From assembly GCA_910585645.1 (NCBI GenBank), contig CAJUFP010000007.1, positions 1-64,000 on the forward strand: 64,000 bases of DNA, read 5' to 3'. Each line of letters opens with the position of its first letter. Position 1 is the first letter of the stretch. Made by a program: the position numbers and the translations under genes. Under the pieces are notes generated by a model that had not been told where the DNA came from, searched no databases, and saw only the letters and a list, made by a program, of their open reading frames with translations. Positions 18,910 to 26,515 of the stretch are shown here, piece after piece. Origin of the DNA: an uncultured Hungatella sp. (lineage in GTDB: Bacteria > Bacillota > Clostridia > Lachnospirales > Lachnospiraceae).

Positions 18910-19494
18910 TTAATTCCAAGTAACACCTTTAGAACTTCCTAAAGGATACCTTTTCTTACTTTCATCAATCAACAGCCGCCTTGCATCCTCTTCCATAAGC
19001 CCATTCGGATGATTTTTATAATAGTCCAGACTCTCTCTCAATTTTTCTCTTGGTATAGCGTCCTCACATTCCTCTATGCTTAAACTAAAATTCTTACTAA
19101 AATTTGCATAGTATTCGTTACAAAAATCATCAAATCCAATGTTCGTTTCGGGTCCATTATCTACCCATTTTTCACTATGAAAATATATGGTATCTGTTTT
19201 ACTCTGACATACTTCTCCATCAATAACACATGCACCATTTTCATTTACTATATAATTATCAGGTGTTATTGTATTTACCAATAAATAACCGTTTTCATCA
19301 AAATAATAACGCTCTTGTATTCCATCATGATTTCCATCAATCCGGCACCAACTATTGGTGGGATATGTACCAAAACTTGTCTCCCACCACCAGCCAATAT
19401 CATTCCGTTTCCACTCTGCCGCATAGGTAGGAATAGAACAAGATAAACACATAGTTGCCACTAATCCTAATGTTAAAAAACCTTTCTTTCGCAT
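18910..19494 (-). CDS. Secreted protein with cell-wall-binding repeats
   Basis: 194 residues with RBS AAAGGAGG. A signal peptide (positively charged start, hydrophobic core, cut near TYAAEW at ~26) is followed at residues ~27-95 by the aromatic/Gly repeats of choline-binding or CW-type wall-binding modules (IGWWWET, DGIQERYYFDENGYLL, VNENGACVIDG). The remaining ~100 residues are helical and charged and match nothing I know. It follows the SpoIIIAH-like lipoprotein gene by 57 bp in the same direction, so both products act outside the membrane and may work together at the envelope. Confidence 0.8.
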   Translation of the reverse strand: MRKKGFLTLGLVATMCLSCSIPTYAAEWKRNDIGWWWETSFGTYPTNSWCRIDGNHDGIQERYYFDENGYLLVNTITPDNYIVNENGACVIDGEVCQSKTDTIYFHSEKWVDNGPETNIGFDDFCNEYYANFSKNFSLSIEECEDAIPREKLRESLDYYKNHPNGLMEEDARRLLIDESKKRYPLGSSKGVTWN

Positions 19495-19551
19495 CTTATA
19501 ATCCTCCTTTTTATTGATGTAGATTAAGAACAGGCTAAATAATTATACAGG

Positions 19552-20640
19552 TTATTCTGCTAAATTTAGTAGTGTAATAACAATGTTCTCTGCTTCAACT
19601 TCTGCTTTTCTTTTTATAATGTCCTCAATTTGTTCCCTTTGTTCATTTGTAATATTTGGAGCATTTATTACCACATCCACTTTATCTGAACTAATGCTTA
19701 CAACTGGGTCTGAAAATCCTTTAGCTAAAAGTAAAGTTTCTGCCGCATTTTCCTTTTCTGCTATTTCTTCTAATTGAAGCATATCCTGAATAGCCCGCTG
19801 TTTTGCCTCATCATCTATGTCAGTATTATTAATGATAGAGAGAAGCGTATCCGTATTTCTAGCCCTCTCTTGTGCTCTTTCTAACTGTATTTCTTCTACT
19901 GCGTCTGCAACCTTTAAACTTTCTTCTGTAATTTTTTTATCCTTTTTCTCTAATGGACATAATAATGTAATGGTGATATTTTCTGCCTCAATCCCTGTTT
20001 TCTCCACTACTATCGTTTCAATTCTTCTTATTTCATTATCTGAAATTTCCGATATTTCTAAATATCTTTTATATCCACCTTCTATAGTTGAAGCATCTAT
20101 TATCACATCTGCTTTATCTTTATTAGGATTAATAGATACAAATGAACTATAAAAACCACCTTCCATTCCAAGGGCAAACTCTGCATCATCCTCCATTTTC
20201 ATTAAATCTTCCAAATCACGCCTATCCTGAACTGCACGCTCTTTTTCTTTTTCTTTAGTATGGCTATTATCAATAGTGGCTGAAAGCTTATCCCTCTTCT
20301 CTCTTTGCTTTTGTCTATATTCTGCCCTAATTTCTACTATATGATTAGATATATTCTCACCACTATTAAGAATCTCCTTCTTAACGGTACAAGAAGTATA
20401 CTGCCCTATTGGCATTATATATTTCTCTATTTCATATACCTCTGATGTCTCTATTGATGCAGCCCCTTTTAAACTATCATTCGTATCCTCTACGGAAGCA
20501 GTTAGGGTTTCAGCAGTAACTTCTGGGATTTCTGTAGAAGCTTCTGTTACTTTTACACTAGCAACTTCACTCTCTTTAGAACATGCCGTTAAACCCATTA
20601 CTGCTATTAAACCTAATACCAGGAACCTTTTCTTTCTCAT
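19552..20640 (-). CDS. Lipoprotein with two SpoIIIAH-like domains
   Basis: About 362 residues from the ATG at 20640 (AAAGGAGAAACC upstream); a frame extension to 20667 is less likely. A lipoprotein signal ends in GLTAC. Two copies of a SpoIIIAH-like region follow. The second is clear: helical stretch with NNTDIDDEAKQRAIQ, AETLLLAKGFSDPVVSIS, KVDVVINAPNITN, then EDIIKRKAEVEAENIVIT. The first copy is more diverged but has the same order, ending EKTGIEAENITITLL. SpoIIIAH forms the mother-cell ring of the channel that joins mother cell and forespore; its fold is the ring-building motif of EscJ/PrgK proteins. Normal SpoIIIAH is a single-domain bitopic membrane protein of about 200 residues in the spoIIIA operon. 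A lipid-anchored tandem form on a mobile element is unusual. Confidence 0.82.
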   Translation of the reverse strand: MRKKRFLVLGLIAVMGLTACSKESEVASVKVTEASTEIPEVTAETLTASVEDTNDSLKGAASIETSEVYEIEKYIMPIGQYTSCTVKKEILNSGENISNHIVEIRAEYRQKQREKRDKLSATIDNSHTKEKEKERAVQDRRDLEDLMKMEDDAEFALGMEGGFYSSFVSINPNKDKADVIIDASTIEGGYKRYLEISEISDNEIRRIETIVVEKTGIEAENITITLLCPLEKKDKKITEESLKVADAVEEIQLERAQERARNTDTLLSIINNTDIDDEAKQRAIQDMLQLEEIAEKENAAETLLLAKGFSDPVVSISSDKVDVVINAPNITNEQREQIEDIIKRKAEVEAENIVITLLNLAE

Positions 20641-20663
20641 GGTTTCTCCTTTTTGTTCCATAC

Positions 20664-21050
20664 TCATAATTGCACTTCTACATCTTTATTATTTGAATCA
20701 ATTCGTCCTGCACGTTCTACACTTAACTCCGGGTCTATCCCTTTCAGAATCTCATCCAGCTTCTTTCCTACCTTGCTAATCTCATATTCTGTCAAGCCCT
20801 TTCCCTCTCCTAAATGCAGGGATATACCATCCATGTCCTCCCAAAAGTCCCCAGACTCTAACGGAATATCGTTGTCTCCCAGTTCTTTGACAAAAGCATC
20901 TATTTCACTATCTTCCAAGCCTCTGTTAAACTCATATGAAATTTCATATGAAATTTCATATGAATACTCTTCCAGATAGTATGACAGCTTTTCGTCATAT
21001 TGCTTAAGCGCTTCTTCTATTCCTTCAAGCCCTTTTTTTAATCTCTCCAT
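20664..21050 (-). CDS. Hypothetical acidic protein with YEIS repeats
   Basis: 128 residues, not recognised. It begins 4 bp after the small upstream gene and its binding site is weak, so translation is probably coupled. The N-terminal 30 residues form a charged helix; residues ~30-42 repeat SYEI three times, encoded by a 12-bp DNA repeat; the rest is acidic and helical (LTEYEISKVGKKLDEILKG). No signal peptide or membrane segment, so it should stay in the cytoplasm, unlike the two downstream products. Confidence 0.6.
   Translation of the reverse strand: MERLKKGLEGIEEALKQYDEKLSYYLEEYSYEISYEISYEFNRGLEDSEIDAFVKELGDNDIPLESGDFWEDMDGISLHLGEGKGLTEYEISKVGKKLDEILKGIDPELSVERAGRIDSNNKDVEVQL
20932..20968. 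repeat. 12-bp tandem repeat with palindromic core
   Basis: Three units of CATATGAAATTT, each holding the palindrome TTCATATGAA, encode the SYEI repeats. Copy-number change by slippage would add or remove four residues without a frameshift. Confidence 0.8.
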
Positions 21051-21053
21051 GTC

Positions 21054-21179
21054 TTACTCGCTGTTTACCGCTTCCACTGCTTCCCATGCAATATTGAATG
21101 CTGCTCCAACCGGAGTGATTCCTGCAAGCTCCTTTAATGCTGTTGCCAGTGTCTTTTTAACCAATTTTCCTTTGTCCAT
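21054..21179 (-). CDS. Small amphipathic peptide, 41 residues, first gene of the SpoIIIAH-like module
   Basis: The ATG at 21179 is 10 nt after GGAGG. The product starts with a Lys-rich end (MDKGKLVKK), continues with an Ala/Leu helix (TLATALKELAG), then GITPVGAAFNIAWEAVEAV. It has no recognised family. Size and amphipathic character would suit a membrane-active peptide, a toxin-like peptide or a small assembly factor. It sits directly after a strong leader terminator, so its expression depends on read-through. Confidence 0.6.
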   Translation of the reverse strand: MDKGKLVKKTLATALKELAGITPVGAAFNIAWEAVEAVNSE

Positions 21180-21215
21180 GCCCTTATCTTTCCTCCGTGC
21201 TTTTATTTGGGAGGA

Positions 21216-21257
21216 AAATTAAAAAGGCAAGGTGCCAGCTTTGCACCTCGCCTTGCC
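21216..21257 (-). terminator. Leader terminator (attenuator) before the SpoIIIAH-like module
   Basis: On the minus strand a stem GGCAAGG-CGA-GGTGC pairs with GCACC-TTGCC around a 7-nt loop, followed by TTTTTAATTTT. It lies about 190 nt into the transcript from the promoter at 21453-21481 and 37 bp before the first gene's start, the classic place for an attenuator. Confidence 0.85.
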
Positions 21258-21446
21258 ATGTTTTTTCGTACTCAAATAAACTCCTAGCCATTTTCATCTT
21301 GTCTAATGCCCGTTTTTGCATTATAATGAAATGGCATAGCAGTGGTTAGCTTCCATGTGGCTTGGTGTTGTCGCAAAACACTTTGTCACGCTGGTGGTGG
21401 TGTTGGTAGCACCTCCTCCAGCGCTATGCACTCTTTAATTTTCCTC
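21226..21446 (-). ncRNA. Structured leader RNA of about 200 nt
   Basis: Between promoter and terminator the minus strand can fold into a closed multi-branch structure: GCATAGC (21423-21429) pairs with GCTATGC (21334-21340); inside are a long stem (GCTGGAGGAGGTG against CACCACCACCAGC with two A-A mismatches, 21390-21422) and a small hairpin GTGTT/AACAC. It ends in an intrinsic terminator. It may act as a free small RNA or as an attenuation leader of the downstream operon. I do not recognise the class. Confidence 0.6.
21299..21446 (+). ncRNA. Candidate antisense RNA against the leader
   Basis: A plus-strand promoter TTGTCT (21299-21304), 17 bp, TATAAT (21322-21327) predicts a start near 21334, exactly at the base of the leader's closing stem. 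The transcript would be complementary to about 110 nt of the leader and contains its own hairpin (21390-21422) followed by a short T-rich stretch. This arrangement resembles countertranscribed RNAs of plasmid replication control and type I toxin systems. Confidence 0.55.
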
Positions 21447-21452
21447 ACCCCC

Positions 21453-21481
21453 ATTTTAGCACATAGGGCATTTTCAATCAA
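21453..21481 (-). promoter_or_regulatory. Promoter of the leader RNA and downstream module
   Basis: TTGATT (21481-21476) and TAAAAT (21458-21453) are separated by 17 bp on the minus strand; expected start near 21446, just before the structured region. Confidence 0.7.
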
Positions 21482-21544
21482 TACCCTATTTCCCATAAAC
21501 TATCTAATATCCATATGTATCACCACCTCTTTATCTCTTACTCA

Positions 21545-21596
21545 CCTATATCTTAACGCTAATCCCATTTTTTGACTGTAGAGTAATTTACCAGAA
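21545..21596 (-). promoter_or_regulatory. Shared upstream motif, copy 1 (before the leader/SpoIIIAH-like module)
   Basis: Minus strand reads TTCTGGTAA, then an ACTCTACAG segment, then AGCGTTAAGATATAGG. The 15-mer GCGTTAAGATATAGG is identical to copy 2 at 23284-23334. TAAGAT fits a -10 element. Confidence 0.6.
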
Positions 21597-22656
21597 TTTT
21601 CCTATTTTTTTAGTCATGTTGTAGAAATTTCCTGTTGTTTATATATCAAAAATCACATTGTATCACTATTTTCCTTTGTATCTTATGATAATCGCTACGC
21701 TAAATACTTTTTATATTTTTCTATCTCATATTTCCATTCATGCTTAATTAGCATAAAAAAGAGGACAACTTTGTCTTTGAACTGCCCCCGCTTAAAAACT
21801 AATATTTCTGGTATTTTAGGTATTTCCGGTATTTTTTATAAGCACACCAATATATAAAGTGTTTATAAATATAATTAATTCCTATCATTAAATCTAGTAT
21901 AACTCACATACTCTTACAGCTTTAGCAACTATTTCTTTAGTAACCATAACTAACATCCAGGTTTACTCCCTTTATTTTTTCATCCCCTCATCTAAAAGTA
22001 CCACTTCCTAGTTTTAAGGTAAAAATTTTTATAGTTCCTTTTGTTTCCCTTTAGCTTATTTTTCTCCCTCCCTTTACCCTTTTACCTTATAGTGCTTTTT
22101 TGCGTGCCGCCTAATTTTTGTGGGGGTAATAATTCTGCTAATTGGATGTTCTTTATTTCTTTCTCGATTCCATGTTTTACTTTTTTACATGTATTTTATA
22201 TTACTTTTAGTTTGTTTCTAAAAAATCACTGCTTTATATTTCTTTCATTTTTTATATATTTTTTCTTTTATGTTTTACTCAATATATTTTGTCTATACTT
22301 TCAAAAATAAGTGCTATGTACTTCTTCTTAAATCTTTATCACTTTCCTATCTGTCTATCCTGTCATTTCCTAATCTATATATTTCATTAAGCTATGTCTT
22401 TCATATCTTTGCAAACAAAACCATTGATAAACTAATATCCTCCTTCCATAATATCTCTGCTTATCTCATAAAAGTGGTATTTTTGATATCTTGGTATCGT
22501 GCATATGCACTTTCGTCTGACGATATAAAAAGGGCTACAGCTTTTTTATACTGCGCCCCTCTAACTGGTATTTTTAGTATTTTTATTTTTTCTTTAAACC
22601 TTTAAAAAAGCGTAATTAGCGTAATTAGCGTAAATTCCCTTTCCAGGAGACCGCCC
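21597..22656. other. Gene-poor AT-rich stretch of about 1 kb
   Basis: Open frames on the plus strand (22041-22605) are Phe/Leu/Ser-rich products of T-rich DNA without ribosome binding sites. A triple tandem TAATTAGCG occurs near 22611-22633, just past the stop of the 192-residue gene. Nothing else is supported. Confidence 0.5.
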
Positions 22657-23235
22657 TTAGGCGGCCTCCGTTGTATCGCTCTCTTTTCCCTTGGGCTCCT
22701 TTTTCTCCTTTTTATTTCCAGCCCCTTTCTTTTCCGGCTCACTCTCTTTTTCTGGTTTCTCCACTTCCTTTTCCACTTCTTCCACCTGAACCTCCGGTGC
22801 CTTTTCAGCACCAGAAGCCTCCTTTTCCTTTCCAAAATCCTCCAGTTCCCAGATGGAAGCCTCCAGATTATTGCTTATCTCATTTAGCCTTCGGATAAAC
22901 TTTAAATCCTCTTCCTTGAGATTCAGTGCGTTCACCATGCACATCCTATCCAGGTCTGCCTTGAAGCGGTGGAAGAGAAGCGTCACCTTTTCCTGCATGT
23001 TCTGTTCCTTACCGGGAATCCCTTTCTTATATCTTCCCCTTGACACCACCATGATTTCATTGGACGCCGTCAACATCTTTATCACCCCGGCAATCACCCC
23101 TTCTGTCATTTCGTCTTTTCTTTCCGCTCTCTCTTTAATTGCCGCCACCAGTTCCTTTCTGTCATATTCTTTTCCATTCTCCATGTAACCTCTGATGACG
23201 TCCTTGCCTTCCTCGCTTAATGATCTCATACACAT
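22657..23235 (-). CDS. Hypothetical protein with charged low-complexity tail
   Basis: 192 residues, with AAGGAG before the ATG. Residues 1-75 look like a winged-helix fold (EYDRKELVAAIKERAERK, GVIAGVIKMLTASNEIMVVSRGRYKKG), residues 80-130 are helical, and residues 130-192 are Glu/Lys-rich (EVEKEVEKPEKESEPEKK) and probably disordered. This suggests a DNA-associated or regulatory protein, but no family is recognised. It has its own promoter motif (copy 2 of the shared motif) and is the only gene between the 1-kb AT-rich stretch and the DUF5688 gene. Confidence 0.6.
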   Translation of the reverse strand: MCMRSLSEEGKDVIRGYMENGKEYDRKELVAAIKERAERKDEMTEGVIAGVIKMLTASNEIMVVSRGRYKKGIPGKEQNMQEKVTLLFHRFKADLDRMCMVNALNLKEEDLKFIRRLNEISNNLEASIWELEDFGKEKEASGAEKAPEVQVEEVEKEVEKPEKESEPEKKGAGNKKEKKEPKGKESDTTEAA

Positions 23236-23283
23236 AATCTTTTTCTCCTTTTCTTTTTGAATTTTTTCTTATCAATTACTATG

Positions 23284-23334
23284 CCTATATCTTAACGCCG
23301 GGTTTCCCTTTTGTCTGTGGTGTAACTGCCGGAA
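23284..23334 (-). promoter_or_regulatory. Shared upstream motif, copy 2 (before the 192-residue gene)
   Basis: Minus strand: TTCCGGCAG, TTACACCACAGACAAAA, then GGCGTTAAGATATAGG, about 50 bp before the start codon. The last 15 bases equal copy 1. TAAGAT, with CAGACA 17 bp upstream, is promoter-like. Confidence 0.65.
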
Positions 23335-23379
23335 ATCACATAGCCGAAATGTACGAATTATACAAAACTTCCGGCTATG
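23328..23379. other. Overlapping inverted repeats after the DUF5688 gene
   Basis: CATAGCCG (23339-23346) can pair with CGGCTATG (23372-23379), and GCCGGAA (23328-23334) with TTCCGGC (23369-23375). The right arms share CGGC, so the two pairings exclude each other. It may be a terminator for DUF5688 or part of the next gene's control region. Confidence 0.4.
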
Positions 23380-23400
23380 CTTTCCCTTTAACCCTATGCC

Positions 23401-24324
23401 CTATGAGGCTAATGTCACGTTATTACTTTTTCTTTTATACACATAAACATTATCTGATAATACATCACTTTCCAGAACTTCCTGCCGGTTAATCGCGCTT
23501 ACCATTTCCTTTAAACTTTTTGTATCCATTCTTTTTTCATATGGCATCAGCAGCACCTCATGAATACTGGATGGAAGTATCACTAAATCTTTTTTTAAAC
23601 TATCTGCAAAATTTTTCAACACATTTTTATACAAGATTGCCGACGCTCCATAAACCCCGCTGTTATTATTCAGCACATAAAGAGGATTTGTTTTTTGAGC
23701 AGATATCACATCTTCTATAAGCTCTCTTGTATACTGGTTCCCCATATGTTCTCTGACAATTTCTTTCATAATGTCAGACATAGTTTTAAGATTGCTTGGA
23801 AACAATTTTGGCGTGTTCTCTTCTGCCAAAGCGTATAATCCTTTAACATTGGTTCCCCAAAATTCCATATGCTTATTTTCTATCTGCGCCATAAACTGTC
23901 CGCTTTCATTTTGTTCTACCATCACATGAAAAGTGATTGCCAAATCCAAATACGAAACATAAGGCATAGTTTTTAAAACTTCCCTGTTCTTTTCATAATT
24001 TATCAGCCTATAAAATACTTTGTCTTTCAGACTTTTAAAATCCTTCAGCATATCAACTGGGAAATCCGGATTTTCAAAGGTGTTAAACATATCATAAATT
24101 TCGTTGACAATCATTTCCATGCCTATTCCCTCCTCGTATCTCTCAAAATAATCCTCCAGATAAATTACAGGGGAAACTGTCTCACCATTTTTTATAATAG
24201 CCAGACCAGTCAGCATGATCCCATTGTTTTTAGGTATGCTTTGCACACGAAGTTCCTTTTCTCCATGAAAGCGATTATCCAGCCTTGCCACTACCAACTT
24301 CCTGAACCTGTCAAAATTAGTCAC
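23401..24324 (-). CDS. DUF5688 family protein
   Basis: 307 residues. The N-terminal third matches DUF5688, frequent in Lachnospiraceae: KNNGIMLTGLAIIKNGETVSPVIYLEDYFE and IVNEIYDMF. The rest alternates strands and helices (SYLDLAITFHVMVEQ, LPSSIHEVLLMPYE). The function is unknown and no catalytic motif is evident. A gene of its own: the shared motif copy 3 lies 34 bp upstream of the start. Confidence 0.8.
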   Translation of the reverse strand: MTNFDRFRKLVVARLDNRFHGEKELRVQSIPKNNGIMLTGLAIIKNGETVSPVIYLEDYFERYEEGIGMEMIVNEIYDMFNTFENPDFPVDMLKDFKSLKDKVFYRLINYEKNREVLKTMPYVSYLDLAITFHVMVEQNESGQFMAQIENKHMEFWGTNVKGLYALAEENTPKLFPSNLKTMSDIMKEIVREHMGNQYTRELIEDVISAQKTNPLYVLNNNSGVYGASAILYKNVLKNFADSLKKDLVILPSSIHEVLLMPYEKRMDTKSLKEMVSAINRQEVLESDVLSDNVYVYKRKSNNVTLAS

Positions 24325-24357
24325 TCTCTTTTTCTCCTTTCATTTCTTAAAGTTGTA

Positions 24358-24406
24358 GGATTATAACGCTGTAAAGCGCAAAAGAATAGAGTGAATATTA
24401 CCAGAA
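24358..24406 (-). promoter_or_regulatory. Shared upstream motif, copy 3 (before DUF5688)
   Basis: Minus strand: TTCTGGTAATATTCACTCTA, then AGCGTTATAATCC. It shares TTCTGGTAA and ACTCTA with copy 1 and GCGTTA with both; here the -10 is a full TATAAT. Confidence 0.6.
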
Positions 24407-24822
24407 ATATACCCCTATGTTTAGAGCATTCGCCATATTTTCATATGCCCTTTCCTCATACAAAAAAATTTGCATCCAATCTTATTTTTCAGAATCCATA
24501 TAATCCCGTACTTTTAGAAATATCTATAGCCACCCCCTTAACCCTGACTTCCATTTTAACCCATTTTATCTCTTTACCCCTATTCCCCTACCCTTATCAC
24601 CATAAACCCCCACAAAATCAATTCTGGTTGCTTTAAACCCTATTCCTATCCTTTCTTTTCCACTTTTTTAATAAATAAAAAGTCGCCGTATATATCGGAG
24701 TTCCCTTTTTTCTCTAATTTTCATATTAATCTTTACCTCCATTTTCCTGTTTTTAAGCGCAAAAAAGACGTACGAAACAATTACATTCCATACGCCTTAA
24801 CGCCGATATTTCTGTTTTGTTT
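24407..24822. other. 416-bp gap without genes
   Basis: Pyrimidine-rich plus strand, no supported frame. GGCGTTAAGG on the minus strand near 24790-24800 faintly recalls the shared motif but precedes no gene. Confidence 0.4.
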
Positions 24823-25152
24823 TTACATTACTGTATGCCCTATAAGCTGGCTGTCAACATCCCTGCCGACATACATGACACGGATTACCGTCACAATACC
24901 CGCGTCCTTATCCGGAATATAAAACACCAGATAATTGTCAACAGGCATTACTCTCAACCCTCTGCTGTACCACGGTTCTTTTTCATAATGTCTAAATTTC
25001 TCCGGAAATTTTTCAAGCCCCACAATGTGTTCCTCCAACCGTCCAAGCTGTCCTGCAGCATTATCCGGGGAAAGAAGTTCAAAAGCGATATACTCATATA
25101 TGTCTCTTAAATCGGCATCAGCCTGATCTGTGGTAATCACCTCATAAATCAT
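24823..25152 (-). CDS. RelE/ParE-family toxin
   Basis: 109 residues, overlapping the antitoxin gene by 4 bp. The fold markers are the N-terminal helices after YEVITTDQADADLRDIYEYIA, the GLRVMPVDNYLVFYIPD strand pair and VIRVMYVGRDVD at the end. RelE-type toxins cleave mRNA on the ribosome, ParE-type ones poison gyrase; sequence alone does not decide. With its antitoxin it should stabilise the element. Confidence 0.88.
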   Translation of the reverse strand: MIYEVITTDQADADLRDIYEYIAFELLSPDNAAGQLGRLEEHIVGLEKFPEKFRHYEKEPWYSRGLRVMPVDNYLVFYIPDKDAGIVTVIRVMYVGRDVDSQLIGHTVM

Positions 25153-25457
25153 ATGCCATAGTCTTTACGGATATCTGCAAATGCCTGTCTTGCAGGTTTG
25201 GTTCTGCCTGCTGTCATGTCCGCATATCCTTTCTCCAATTCTGCATTTAATTCTGCTTCGCTCAGTCCTGACACATCGACGGGTCTTGCCGTAGGTATTT
25301 TTACTTCAAACGGAAGCCCCCTGTTTAAAATTATCTGTTTATAAAACATATTGATTGCATTGGATGCCGGGATGCCCAACGCTGATAAAATACGTTCTGC
25401 CTGCTCTTTCACATCCGGCTCTATCCTTGCGTACAGATTAGCCGACTTTACTGCCAT
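25149..25457 (-). CDS. RelB/DinJ-family antitoxin
   Basis: 102 residues, with the ribbon-helix-helix start of RelB/DinJ proteins (SANLYARIEPDVKEQAERILSALGI is its two-part pattern, then SNAINMFYKQIILNRGLPFEV). The C-terminal part wraps the toxin. First gene of the pair, located 218 bp from the element end, so it is the outermost operon on this side. It probably represses its own promoter. Confidence 0.9.
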   Translation of the reverse strand: MAVKSANLYARIEPDVKEQAERILSALGIPASNAINMFYKQIILNRGLPFEVKIPTARPVDVSGLSEAELNAELEKGYADMTAGRTKPARQAFADIRKDYGI

Positions 25458-25659
25458 AGAATAACACTCCTTTCCAAAATCTTAGAGTTTTCTTTTATCA
25501 AATCTATTATACCAATATGTACGCACAATAGCAATACATTTTATTTTTCTGTTTTGGGAAATTTGAGCCCTACCTTTCTTTCAACTAAATAGTCACATAA
25601 ATATGTCTTTCCAGTATTTTTATGCCGCTATTTGCAAGCACATTTTCACTATATATCTT

Positions 25660-25690
25660 TTTATACATATCGGAGTTCCGCTCTTCACCG
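25660..25690. other. Attachment junction on the toxin-antitoxin side
   Basis: Minus strand reads GTGAAGAGCGGA (protease gene) - AC - TCCGATATGTATAA (element). The core AC is at 25676-25675. From here the element encodes 29 codons (25674-25585) that complete the integrase in the circular form. Confidence 0.8.
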
Positions 25691-26393
25691 CGTACCTTCC
25701 GTTCTCATTACTGCAGCTGGTAATAGCCGCCCCGGGCGCCAGGATCTCCGGCTTGCACACACAGGCCCAGGTAGGCCCGCGGCCGGAGTAATCCACCATC
25801 CTGGTCCCCATAACATTGACCTCCTTGTCATCGTCCGAGCAGCCCACGGTGATCACCTTCCTGCTGATTCCCGGCGTGGTCACGGTCATACGCCCCGGCC
25901 CGTTATTTCCCGCGGCAACTACAACTACCAGCCCGTCGTCCCAGGCCGCGTCCACCCCCCGGACCAGAGCCGAATTCTCGTTCATATTCCGCCTGGAATA
26001 AGACCCTACGGAAATATTCACCACCCGGATCCCCAGATAATCCTTCTGTTCCCGAATCCATTTTAACCCGGCCAGCACATCCGAGGCATAACCGCCCCCC
26101 TTGGAGTCCAGAACTTTCACGCTGATGAGATGACATCCCGGAGCCACGCCCTGGTACAGCCCCTCGGACGCCTCCCCGTCCCCGCCGATAATCGCCGAAA
26201 TATGGGTTCCGTGGCCATTATCATCATAGGGTGCGTTCCGCCTTCTCAGCACATCATAAAAACCAGCAATCCGCTGCCCAAAATCTATATGAGGGTAGAT
26301 GCCCGTGTCCAACACCGCAACACCCACGCCGTTCCCTGTCCATATCCCATCCTCACCCACGCCGCAATGAATCAACTGTTTTGCCCGATTCAC
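25675..26393 (-). pseudogene. 5' part of a subtilisin-like (S8) serine protease split by the element
   Basis: GTG start at 26393 with AAGGAAAG upstream. The frame carries Asp29 (AVLDTGIYPH), His61 (DDNGHGTH) and the oxyanion Asn (VAAGNNGPG, ~163), and then reaches KSGT before leaving the family sequence at the element junction. As it stands the frame reads about 17 element-encoded residues and stops at 25620. Without the catalytic Ser it cannot be active. The 3' part is at 11054-11194. There is no signal peptide, so the restored ~285-residue enzyme would be an intracellular subtilase, a class with roles in sporulation and protein turnover in Clostridia. Excision of the element would restore the gene. 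Confidence 0.9.
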
Positions 26394-26515
26394 ATCTCTT
26401 TCCTTAACTAACCTTTTCCTTTAGAATATTCCTCATCCGGTCCAATGGTTTCCTCATCCGTCAAATCCTCGCTAAATCCAACCACAGCCCCCAAAACCGC
26501 CGTGTCTCCTCTCAT

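Larger units (their letters stand above)
11193..25676. mobile_element. 14.48-kb serine-integrase element inserted in a protease gene
   Basis: The ends are set by three independent signs. First, the protease gene is broken at both junctions and joins in frame at a 2-bp AC (minus strand), seen at 11194-11193 and 25676-25675. Second, the integrase frame runs to the left end and, if the ends are joined, continues in frame into the right end. Third, the joined attP would be TTATAAGGATTGGG-AC-TCCGATATGTATAA, whose arms are imperfect inverted repeats (9 of 14 match), as expected for a serine integrase. The interior is AT-rich, unlike the flanking protease gene. It encodes no conjugation proteins, so it is best called an integrative (possibly mobilizable) element. 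Confidence 0.88.

Noticed and set aside
21342..21575. Plus-strand 77-codon frame in the antisense RNA region
   Set aside because: No binding site; the conserved-looking signals are stems, promoters and a terminator rather than codons.
22041..22605. Plus-strand frames rich in Phe, Leu and Ser
   Set aside because: They come from T-rich DNA, have no ribosome binding sites and no recognisable pattern.
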